5,450 bases of DNA from Candidatus Bathyarchaeota archaeon. Its GTDB lineage: Archaea; Thermoproteota; Bathyarchaeia; Bathyarchaeales; B26-1. Each line of letters opens with the position of its first letter. Position 1 is the stretch's first letter. The notes beneath the pieces are model-generated. The model was not told the DNA's origin. It saw nothing but the letters and a program-made list of their open reading frames with translations, and searched no databases. The DNA is taken from the NCBI GenBank assembly GCA_003662645.1, contig QMYL01000083.1, positions 1 to 5,450 on the forward strand, given 5' to 3'. This document shows positions 1 through 5,450 of the stretch, in pieces. Position numbers and translations under genes: made by a program.

Positions 1-1629
1 GGTGGAGGGGGCCTCCTGGGTTTCTTGGAGAGGCTCTCATCTAGGTTTTTTGTCAGGTTCCTCGTCTATTCGTCCTCGATGGTCTTCTTCCTAGCCCTGA
101 TACTTTCACCCCCCATAATCGGTATAATCTTGAAGATGGGGAGCATTGGGGAGGTTTACTCCTCCCCTGAGCTCCTGGCCAGGGCCAACTCAGCTATAGT
201 ATGGTCCTTCATAACTGCCTTCTTGGTTTCAACCCTCGACTTGGCCGCTGGGCTTCCCCTTGCTTGGTTCATCGTTAGGAGCAGAACGAGGTTGATAAGC
301 GTGGTGGACACCCTAGCGGATGTCCCGTTCCTCATACCGACAGCCGCCCTCGGTTACTCCACCATGCTCTTCTGGAGCGGGAGGGGTGGGCTTCCAGGCC
401 TCTTCGGCCTAGAGACTATTATACCGCCGGGTTTCATCCTGGTCTTACTACTCCACTTCACCTTCTCCTTCCCCGTTATAGTCAGGGTTATGGTTGGCGA
501 GTTGCTCGGTTATAAGGAGATCTACGAGGTTGCTGCCAAGACCCTTGGCGCCCAACCCTTCACGGCCGTTAGGACCATAACGTTGCCTCTATTGAAGCCT
601 GGTATTGTGGCCTCCTTCCTCCTCGCTTTCTCGAGGTCGCTCTCAGAGACTGGGGCGACGGTTATGGTTGCCGGGGCCTTCGAGAATGGGCCGGTCTTCA
701 TCTACAACAACGTCGGCCGCGAGGGGGCCCTAGCCTATGTAAGCTCGATACTCATCTTCACGTCGATAGTTGTATTCTTAGCCATGAGGGTCTTCGCTCC
801 GAGGGTCAGGATACCCCTGAGGAGAGTCTGGCCGGACCTTGAAAGGGGGCTGAGCGGTCCAACTCCGGTGAGGGTTAGGGACTTCCTATCCATAGTAGTC
901 TTCATCTTCTTTGTGATGCTCCCTTCCCTCTTTATAGTCCTCCCCATGGCGAACGCGCTATTCGACGGAACCCTCGGTATGGCCTTGAGCGGTTCAAAGC
1001 CGTGGGGCTCCTTCTGGGAGAGCATGTACCTCTCCTACTCTATAGGCTTCATAGCTACCCTTGTAAATATCTTAACGGGCCTTCCGATAGCTGTCATGAT
1101 CGCTAGGAGGAGGCTTGGAAGGTTCACCCCGATCCTAGACGTATTGGTCAATATACCGATAGTAGTTCCGTCTATAGCTTTGGGGGTCTCCCTCGGCTTC
1201 TTCTGGGAGGGCTTGAGGTTGATACCAGAGTTCTGGGTATTGGTGCTCTCCCACACCACGATAACCTACACCTACTTCGTCAGGTCAATGGCCGCTGCTA
1301 TAGAGGGGGTCTCACCCGAGATGGAGGAGGTTGCGAGCACATTGGGGGCCCAGCCCTTCACGATATTCAGGAGGATAACCCTCCCCTTGACGAAGTACGC
1401 CTTCTTCTCCGGCGCCGTCTTGGTCTTCACGAGGAGCGTCGGGGAGACGGGAGCCGCGAAGGCCGTCTCGAGAACCCTGAAGACGGCTCCAGTCCTCCTC
1501 GTCAGCTGGGTTAAGGGTTTGGAGCCTTCAGCCTCGCCGTCTGCTGTGGCTTTGGGTATAGGCTTCCTCGTCTTGACCTCCTTCATCACCCTGCTCCTCT
1601 TGAGGTTGATAGTTAGGGGTGGGAGGTAG
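1..1629 (+). CDS. Fused two-domain ABC importer permease, 5' end uncertain (possibly partial)
   Basis: Inner-membrane channel subunit of a binding-protein-dependent ABC importer, made of two tandem permease domains of about 265 residues. Residue numbers count from the TTG at position 25. Each half has about six hydrophobic segments (near 12-37, 55-84, 98-118, 134-158, 194-217, 237-257; then 286-312, 334-360, 375-396, 401-420, 459-480, 506-531). Each half also has an EAA coupling loop that docks the ATPase (about 165-195 and 433-460); both loops contain TLGAQPFT. The halves match elsewhere too: VDTLADVPFLIPTAALG (94-110) parallels LDVLVNIPIVVPSIALG (371-387), and SETGA (207-211) parallels GETGA (473-477). 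The last pair recalls the GEFGA/GETMA motif of molybdate, sulfate and phosphate permeases, as I remember those families, while fusion is more typical of ferric-iron or thiamine permeases. The frame is open from position 1 and the best SD-like stretch (1-8) lies too far from the TTG, so the true start may be upstream. Substrate unknown. Confidence 0.88.
   Translation, partial: GGGGLLGFLERLSSRFFVRFLVYSSSMVFFLALILSPPIIGIILKMGSIGEVYSSPELLARANSAIVWSFITAFLVSTLDLAAGLPLAWFIVRSRTRLISVVDTLADVPFLIPTAALGYSTMLFWSGRGGLPGLFGLETIIPPGFILVLLLHFTFSFPVIVRVMVGELLGYKEIYEVAAKTLGAQPFTAVRTITLPLLKPGIVASFLLAFSRSLSETGATVMVAGAFENGPVFIYNNVGREGALAYVSSILIFTSIVVFLAMRVFAPRVRIPLRRVWPDLERGLSGPTPVRVRDFLSIVVFIFFVMLPSLFIVLPMANALFDGTLGMALSGSKPWGSFWESMYLSYSIGFIATLVNILTGLPIAVMIARRRLGRFTPILDVLVNIPIVVPSIALGVSLGFFWEGLRLIPEFWVLVLSHTTITYTYFVRSMAAAIEGVSPEMEEVASTLGAQPFTIFRRITLPLTKYAFFSGAVLVFTRSVGETGAAKAVSRTLKTAPVLLVSWVKGLEPSASPSAVALGIGFLVLTSFITLLLLRLIVRGGR
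1616..1627 (+). promoter_or_regulatory. Shine-Dalgarno site of the first ATPase gene, overlapping the permease stop
   Basis: A purine-rich GGGGTGGGAGGT contains GGAGGT, complementary to the archaeal 16S 3' end (CACCTCC). It ends 5 nt before the ATG at 1633 and its last T is the first base of the permease stop TAG. This supports the ATG at 1633 and suggests translational coupling with the permease. Confidence 0.7.
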
Positions 1630-1632
1630 GTT

Positions 1633-2751
1633 ATGCCGTCGATAAGACTCGTCGACGTCACGAAGAGGTTTGGGGATATAACGGCCCTAGACCGCGTCAA
1701 CTTGGAGATTGAGGATGGAGAGTACGTATGCGTTCTAGGGCCCACCGGGAGCGGTAAGACCACCCTGCTCAGGCTTATAGCCGGCGTGATAAAGCCTACT
1801 GAGGGGGAGATATACATAGACGGTGAACCTGCAAGTCGGATACCGCCGCAGGAGAGGAACGCCGCCTACCTGCCTCAGCAGTACGCACTCTTCCCCCACA
1901 TGAGGGTTATAGATAACGTAGCCTTCGGGCCTATGGCTAAGGGGCTGAGCAGGGAGGAGGCCTATGAGATATCCAAGCGGATGTTGGAGATGACTAGGCT
2001 GGCTTGGAGGATGAACTCCTACCCCCACGAGTTGAGCGGTGGGATGCAGCAGAGGCTCGCACTGGCTAGGGCCCTCGCATCGGGGGCTGAACTCCTCCTC
2101 CTCGATGAACCGCTTGGAGCCCTCGACGCAAGATTGAGGGTTGAGTTGAGGTATAGGTTGAGGGAGCTGGTTAAGGACGAGGGGTTGACGGCGATACACG
2201 TCACACACGACCAGGAGGAGGCTATGGCGATCTCCGATAGGATAGTCGTCTTGAGGGATGGGAGGATACAACAGGAGGGGAGGCCCATTGAGGTTTACAG
2301 GGAGCCGAACAGCATCTTCGTAGCGAACTTCGTCGGTGGGGCCAACTTCCTTGAGGGGTTCGTCCACAGACGCCTAAACGGTTCATCCATCATCCAGCTC
2401 CGCGGCGGGCTTAGGGTTAGGGTTCTTGATACCAGGTTCAACCTCGGTGAGAGGGTTGTCGTTGCCATAAGGGAGGAGGCTACTGGAATCGTCCCTTCAA
2501 GCCTCAAGTCCAAGGGTGGAAGGGGAAACCTCCTACCGGGTAGGGTTAGGGATATCTCCTTCCTCGGCAGCGTGGTCGTCTACGAGGTTGAACTGGTGAA
2601 CGGTGAGGTCTTGAACTCGAAGGTTCCGATCCAGATGGACCATGGGAGGTTCAGGGTTGGGGATGAAGTCCTCCTCAGCCTCAACCCGGAGCACTTGAGG
2701 GTCTATCCGTACCCACCCATCGGCTTATATAGGGAGTTGGAGGCCGTCTAG
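1633..2751 (+). CDS. ABC importer ATP-binding protein 1 (CysA/PotA/MalK-type, with TOBE domain)
   Basis: Cytoplasmic ATPase that should power the adjacent permease. The 372 residues fit the usual 350-380 of importer ATPases with a regulatory C-terminus. Motifs visible in order: A-loop aromatic F13, Walker A GPTGSGKT (36-43), Q-loop Gln82 in PQQYALFPHM, signature LSGGMQQ (134-140), Walker B LLLLDEP with catalytic Glu159, D-loop GALD (162-165) and switch His192. All residues needed for ATP hydrolysis are present. The nucleotide-binding domain ends near residue 240; the rest is a TOBE/OB-like domain (FLGS near 310, YPYPP near 358-362). The ATG is supported by a strong SD and by matching the start of the next gene (MPSIRLVDVTKRFG versus MPSVRLVNVTKRYG). 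It lies 3 nt after the permease and 1 nt before its paralogue. Family membership is certain, but the substrate cannot be read from the ATPase. Confidence 0.95.
   Translation: MPSIRLVDVTKRFGDITALDRVNLEIEDGEYVCVLGPTGSGKTTLLRLIAGVIKPTEGEIYIDGEPASRIPPQERNAAYLPQQYALFPHMRVIDNVAFGPMAKGLSREEAYEISKRMLEMTRLAWRMNSYPHELSGGMQQRLALARALASGAELLLLDEPLGALDARLRVELRYRLRELVKDEGLTAIHVTHDQEEAMAISDRIVVLRDGRIQQEGRPIEVYREPNSIFVANFVGGANFLEGFVHRRLNGSSIIQLRGGLRVRVLDTRFNLGERVVVAIREEATGIVPSSLKSKGGRGNLLPGRVRDISFLGSVVVYEVELVNGEVLNSKVPIQMDHGRFRVGDEVLLSLNPEHLRVYPYPPIGLYRELEAV
2182..2245 (+). repeat. 64-bp perfect direct repeat, copy 1 (inside ATPase 1)
   Basis: This stretch, encoding residues 184-204 around the switch histidine (GLTAIHVTHDQEEAMAISDRI), is identical at every base to 3302-3365 in the second ATPase gene, at an offset of 1120 bp. 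Both flanks diverge at once. The two genes differ at synonymous sites in other conserved motifs, for example around Walker B. Confidence 0.95.
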
Positions 2752-2752
2752 G

Positions 2753-3904
2753 ATGCCTTCGGTTAGGTTAGTTAACGTCACGAAGCGATACGGCGAGATA
2801 ACTGCGGTTGAGGGGATAAACCTTGAGGTTGAGGATGGGGAGTACCTGTGCATTATAGGCCCGAGCGGATGCGGTAAGACAACCCTCATAAAGTGTATAT
2901 CCGGGATCATAGAGCCTACTGAGGGGGAGATATACATAGACGGCGAGTTGATGAACGGTGTTCCGATACAGGAGAGGGGTGTAGGCTACGTCTTCCAGGA
3001 GATAGCCCTCTTCCCACACATGGACGTCTACGACAACGTCTCCTATGGGCCGAGGGTCAAGGGTTGGGATGCCTCAAGGATGAGGAGGCTCGTGGATGAG
3101 ATGCTGAACATGATGGCCTTGAGGGATAGGATGCACGACTACCCTATGGAGTTGAGCGGTGGGGCGAGGCAGAAGGCGGCCGTCGCTAGGGCTCTATCCT
3201 CAGGTTCCCTCCTTCTCCTCCTTGATGAGCCGCTTGGAGCCCTCGATGTGAAGGTTAGGATAGCCCTGAGGAGGGAGTTGAGGAGGATGGTTAAGGAGCT
3301 CGGGTTGACGGCGATACACGTCACACACGACCAGGAGGAGGCTATGGCGATCTCCGATAGGATAGCTGTCATGAGGGCTGGGAGGATAGTTGAGGTTGGA
3401 ACCCCCCAAGACCTGTACCTGAACCCCAGAAGGCTCTTCACGGCTAACTTCGTTGGGGAGGCGAACTTCATGGTTGGTGAGGTCGCAGGTTCATCCGGTG
3501 GGGAGGTTGAGGTTAGGGTTAACGGTGAACCGATCTATAGCGTTAGGTCCAGCCTCCTTAGCTCTGGGGATGTGTTGGACGGCGGCAGGGTTGTGGCCGC
3601 CATCAGACCGGAGTTTGTGGTTATGGAGGGGACCGATGGGATGAACTCCGGGTTTGGGGGGTTAACCGACGGATGTGGGGCCTCCTGGGGTGGTAGGGTT
3701 AGGAGCGAGGCCTTCCTTGGGAGCATGGTGAGGTATGAGGTTGAAGCCGATAATGGGGTTCTCGTCGCCGTTAAGCTCCCATCCCTATCGGTTGGTTCGG
3801 GCTTCAGGGTTGGGAGTAGGGTTACCCTAACCTTCCCGCCCAGGCATGTTCTGTTGTATCCGTACCCACCCGAGGGTTTGGAGAGAGCCATCTCGATAGA
3901 GTAG
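2753..3904 (+). CDS. ABC importer ATP-binding protein 2 (paralogue of the preceding gene, with TOBE domain)
   Basis: Second cytoplasmic ATPase of the same importer, 383 residues. Motifs: A-loop Y13, Walker A GPSGCGKT (36-43), Q-loop Gln82 in FQEIALFPHM, signature LSGGARQ (134-140), Walker B LLLLLDEP with Glu159, D-loop GALD (162-165) and switch His192. All are at the same residue numbers as in ATPase 1, so the first 240 residues align without gaps at about 60% identity (hand count, 144/240). The C-terminal TOBE-like part (FLGS near 321, YPYPP near 369-373) is more diverged and contains a glycine-rich loop at about 293-315, six residues longer than its counterpart. The ATG is 1 nt after the previous stop, with GGAGG at 2739-2743 as SD 9 nt upstream. 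The order suggests tandem duplication followed by specialisation, giving a heterodimer on the two-domain permease; that pairing is inferred. The fifth signature residue (usually Gln) is Ala here and Met in ATPase 1. Confidence 0.95.
   Translation: MPSVRLVNVTKRYGEITAVEGINLEVEDGEYLCIIGPSGCGKTTLIKCISGIIEPTEGEIYIDGELMNGVPIQERGVGYVFQEIALFPHMDVYDNVSYGPRVKGWDASRMRRLVDEMLNMMALRDRMHDYPMELSGGARQKAAVARALSSGSLLLLLDEPLGALDVKVRIALRRELRRMVKELGLTAIHVTHDQEEAMAISDRIAVMRAGRIVEVGTPQDLYLNPRRLFTANFVGEANFMVGEVAGSSGGEVEVRVNGEPIYSVRSSLLSSGDVLDGGRVVAAIRPEFVVMEGTDGMNSGFGGLTDGCGASWGGRVRSEAFLGSMVRYEVEADNGVLVAVKLPSLSVGSGFRVGSRVTLTFPPRHVLLYPYPPEGLERAISIE
3302..3365 (+). repeat. 64-bp perfect direct repeat, copy 2 (inside ATPase 2)
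   Basis: Base-for-base identical to 2182-2245 in the first ATPase gene; it encodes the same residues 184-204 at the H-loop. A shorter identical run (31 bp) links 1793-1823 and 2913-2943, and a 15-bp one links 2704-2718 and 3857-3871. Confidence 0.95.
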
Positions 3905-3924
3905 CCCGGAGTTGACGGACATCC

Positions 3925-3939
3925 ACTAATATTTAAATA
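3925..3939 (+). promoter_or_regulatory. Archaeal BRE/TATA promoter of the DUF47 gene
   Basis: ACTAAT (3925-3930) fits the archaeal BRE pattern RNWAAW and runs directly into the TATA box ATTTAAATA (3931-3939). It is by far the most AT-rich stretch of the left 4.6 kb. With the usual distance of about 26 bp from the TATA centre, transcription should begin near 3960-3964, leaving a leader of about 15 nt before the ATG at 3977. The DUF47 gene can therefore be transcribed separately from the ABC operon, although read-through is not excluded because no strong terminator follows 3904. Confidence 0.75.
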
Positions 3940-3976
3940 ATTAAATCTCGCGATAGATTGTTGGGAGCCTTTAGAG

Positions 3977-4636
3977 ATGGAGCGGTGGTTCGAGAGGAGG
4001 CGTAAGAATAAGATCCTCGATATAGCTTACAGGCAGATAACCCTCGCCCTAGATACGGTCAACGACCTCGAGAGGACTGTTAAGGCGGTCTCGGATGGCG
4101 ATGGGGAATCGGCCAGGAAGAACATCAAGAGGCTTTTCAGGGTTGAGGAGGAGATAGACGACCTGAGGAGGAGGGTCTTCGAGGAGCTGACGAGGGGGAG
4201 CCTCCCGCCGAGGGATAGGGAGGACATAATGCACCTCGTGAAGAGGCTTGACGTCATGGCAGACCACGTTAAGGACTCGGCTAGGAACATACTCGTCCTA
4301 ATAGACTACGATGTCCCGGATGAGCTCTGGAAGGCCTACTACACCATGTCCTCCAACATAGTTGAGTGTGCATCGAGGTTGAGGGAGAGCCTCGGGAAGC
4401 TGACTGGAAACCCATCTGAGGCTAGGGCTATATCCCTAACCGTTGAGGATGCGGAGAGGGCGGTCGATAGCGACTACTTGAGGATCAAGTCCCTCCTGCT
4501 CGAGTATGGGGTCAAGATAAACCCGGCGGTTCTGTTGATACTTAGGGATCTAGCTGATTCGATGGAGCAGGTTGCCGACAGCTGCGCCGATACGGCTGAC
4601 TACGTCAGGGTCTTGACGGTGTCCTTCAAGAGGTGA
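3977..4636 (+). CDS. DUF47 family PhoU-like protein (putative phosphate-transport regulator)
   Basis: A 219-residue, all-helical, charged cytoplasmic protein of the DUF47/PhoU-like group (usual length about 205-225, so complete). PhoU-type ExxxD metal-binding motifs are visible at E57-D61/E58-D62 (VEEEIDDLRRRVFEEL). The family stretch RDREDIMHLVKRLDVMADHVKDSARNI spans 79-105 but is written here only in outline: R79, E82, D83, D92, D96, D100. A C-terminal acidic helix carries D191, D194, E197, D201, D205 and D208. No membrane segment or signal peptide is seen. Family members usually sit beside Pit phosphate permeases and are thought to regulate phosphate transport; here no Pit gene is in view and the upstream neighbour is the ABC importer. 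The ATG is the only start codon between the in-frame TAA at 3938 and the conserved region; GGGAG (3963-3967) is a modest SD 9 nt upstream. Family confident, role inferred. Confidence 0.85.
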   Translation: MERWFERRRKNKILDIAYRQITLALDTVNDLERTVKAVSDGDGESARKNIKRLFRVEEEIDDLRRRVFEELTRGSLPPRDREDIMHLVKRLDVMADHVKDSARNILVLIDYDVPDELWKAYYTMSSNIVECASRLRESLGKLTGNPSEARAISLTVEDAERAVDSDYLRIKSLLLEYGVKINPAVLLILRDLADSMEQVADSCADTADYVRVLTVSFKR

Positions 4637-4675
4637 GGAAGCCTCTCAGCCCTTCAGGCCTTTGAGCTGCATGTG

Positions 4676-4688
4676 AAGAAAAATAAAG
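4676..4688 (-). terminator. Possible U-rich terminator tract for the phosphoglycerate kinase transcript
   Basis: Read on the minus strand this is a T-rich run (CTTTATTTTTCTT) about 90 nt beyond the kinase stop codon. Archaeal intrinsic termination relies mainly on such U-rich tracts, with no hairpin needed. It lies in the 139-nt convergent gap. The DUF47 transcript has only a short T4 (4690-4693) on its own strand. The remainder of the gap (4637-4675, 4689-4775) shows no convincing hairpin, RNA gene or ORF. Confidence 0.4.
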
Positions 4689-4775
4689 ATTTTAGGGTTG
4701 GCCTCCGTTTCCGGCTCCTTCTGCCTTACGGCTCAACTGGGAAGCTGGGGCCATGTGGAGTCTTGTCGGCTGCTA

Positions 4776-5450
4776 CTACTCGCCCTTCCCCTTGATCCTG
4801 GAGTAGGCCTCCTCTAGGGCTGCTACCCCTGGGAGCCTCTCGCCCATCAAGAACTCTATCAGGGCTCCACCAGCCGTGCTTATGTATGATATCCCCTCTG
4901 AGAGGCCGAACTTCTCTATCGCGGCCACTGTGTGCCCTCCGCCTGCTAGGGAGAAGGCCTTCGAGGACGCTACGGCCTCAAGTATCATCCTCGTCCCCTT
5001 CGAGAACTCGTCCCTCTCGTAGACCCCCGGAGGCCCGCTCACAACTATCGACTTAGCCTTGCCTATGAGCTTGCTGTACTCCTCTATCGTCTCGGTTCCG
5101 ATGTCATAGATCGGGTGTTCAGTCGGTAGGTTCGACACCGGTATCTCCCTCCTCCCACCCTCGAACTCTACCGCGACGTCAACTGGAACCTTCGCTCTAC
5201 CTGGGTAGGTTGACATAAGCTCCCTTATCCCGGGTATGAGGTCTAGGATCCCCTGCCTCTCCAGTAGCTCCATGTTGGGCTTTCCAAGGTCGACTCCCAT
5301 CGCCGCTAGGAAGAGGTGCCCAGTTATCCCACCCGTCAACACGTAGTCAGCTATGTCGTGCTTTAGGACGTACCTAGATATCTTCAGTGAGTCGTCGGCC
5401 TTCGCCCCTCCAAGGATGAAGATGCAGGGCTTCTCAGGTGACTCCAAGAC
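4776..5450 (-). CDS. pgk: Phosphoglycerate kinase, C-terminal part (cut by the right window edge)
   Basis: Cytoplasmic glycolytic/gluconeogenic enzyme that transfers phosphate between 1,3-bisphosphoglycerate and ADP. The 224 residues here are the C-terminal half or slightly more of a protein usually about 400-415 residues long in archaea. Visible motifs, counting from the second codon in the window: FILGGAKADDSL (10-21, the conserved GGAK), YVLTGG (35-40), the nucleotide-binding GPPGVYERDEF (138-148), the hinge/catalytic GGGHT (169-173; GGGHT is common in archaeal enzymes where bacterial and eukaryotic ones have GGGDT), and ISTAGGALIEFL (189-200) followed by LPGV. In the last motif the usual STGGGA reads STAGGA. 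The frame is open to position 5450, so the TTG at 5447-5445 is an internal leucine codon, not the start. The gene converges on the DUF47 gene and ends with TAG. No functional link to the importer is implied. Confidence 0.95.
   Translation of the reverse strand, partial: VLESPEKPCIFILGGAKADDSLKISRYVLKHDIADYVLTGGITGHLFLAAMGVDLGKPNMELLERQGILDLIPGIRELMSTYPGRAKVPVDVAVEFEGGRREIPVSNLPTEHPIYDIGTETIEEYSKLIGKAKSIVVSGPPGVYERDEFSKGTRMILEAVASSKAFSLAGGGHTVAAIEKFGLSEGISYISTAGGALIEFLMGERLPGVAALEEAYSRIKGKGE

Noticed and set aside
1735..2367. Long minus-strand ORF of about 210 codons, plus others at 735-1025, 1272-1817, 3139-3471 and 3535-3891
   Set aside because: They lie entirely or almost entirely opposite well-supported plus-strand genes, have no recognisable domain, and are what AGG-rich, TAA-poor coding DNA gives on the reverse strand. 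Similar antisense peptides recur opposite both ATPase genes simply because those genes are paralogues.
2411..2424. Telomere-like TTAGGGTTAGGGTT, with similar GGTTAGGG units near 2541, 3508 and 3689
   Set aside because: It sits in frame in the ATPase genes and encodes LRVRV-type strands; with AGG as the main arginine codon and GTT for valine, such repeats arise from ordinary coding.
3453..3644. Small plus-strand ORF of 63 codons
   Set aside because: It is inside the second ATPase gene in another frame, has no good ribosome binding site, and its composition looks like an out-of-frame reading.
25..3904. Naming the importer as a ferric-iron (FbpB/FbpC) or thiamine (ThiP/ThiQ) system
   Set aside because: The fused permease favours this, but the SETGA/GETGA motifs do not match those families as I know them, the ATPase is duplicated, and no binding protein is available to decide.
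4637..4775. Possible small RNA or hairpin terminator in the convergent gap
   Set aside because: Only stems of 3-4 bp were found (for example CCGT 4705-4708 with ACGG 4728-4731). No C/D-box pair in proper order, no tRNA-like fold and no clear promoter were seen.
1..5450. CRISPR array, insertion sequence, tRNA or rRNA gene
   Set aside because: No regularly spaced repeats, transposase motifs, terminal inverted repeats or RNA-gene folds were seen; the only long repeat is the paralogue tract in the two ATPase genes.

Overview
The window looks like chromosomal DNA from a thermophilic archaeon, most likely of the Thermoproteota or a related deep lineage. The signs are near-exclusive AGG for arginine and frequent ATA for isoleucine. 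Shine-Dalgarno sequences are GGAGG(T)-type, and a BRE plus TATA-box promoter stands before the fourth gene. The phosphoglycerate kinase is of archaeal type (GGGHT rather than GGGDT), and there is a DUF47/PhoU-like protein. I cannot fix the genus from the sequence.

Positions 1-3904 (+ strand) hold a tight three-gene ABC-importer operon. First comes a fused, two-domain inner-membrane permease whose frame is still open at the left edge of the window. Two paralogous ATP-binding subunits follow, with gaps of only 3 nt and 1 nt. Both ATPases carry a full set of catalytic motifs and a C-terminal TOBE-like domain. They are about 60% identical by hand count over the first 240 residues and share a perfect 64-bp DNA tract. 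The natural reading is one importer in which each permease half is served by its own ATPase. No substrate-binding protein is in the window; it may lie upstream of position 1.

Positions 3905-3976 are an AT-rich intergenic region with a clear archaeal promoter (BRE 3925-3930, TATA 3931-3939). It drives a 219-aa DUF47/PhoU-like protein (3977-4636). This family is usually tied to phosphate transport, so together with the SETGA/GETGA motifs of the permease it hints at an oxyanion substrate, possibly phosphate. That is inference and not proof.

Positions 4637-4775 are a short convergent intergenic region with a T-rich tract (read on the minus strand) that could end the next gene. Positions 4776-5450 (- strand) are the C-terminal half or slightly more of phosphoglycerate kinase, cut by the right edge. 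I see no mobile elements, CRISPR, tRNA or rRNA. The least ordinary part is the importer: a fused permease with oxyanion-like motifs, two distinct ATPases, and a PhoU-like neighbour under its own promoter.
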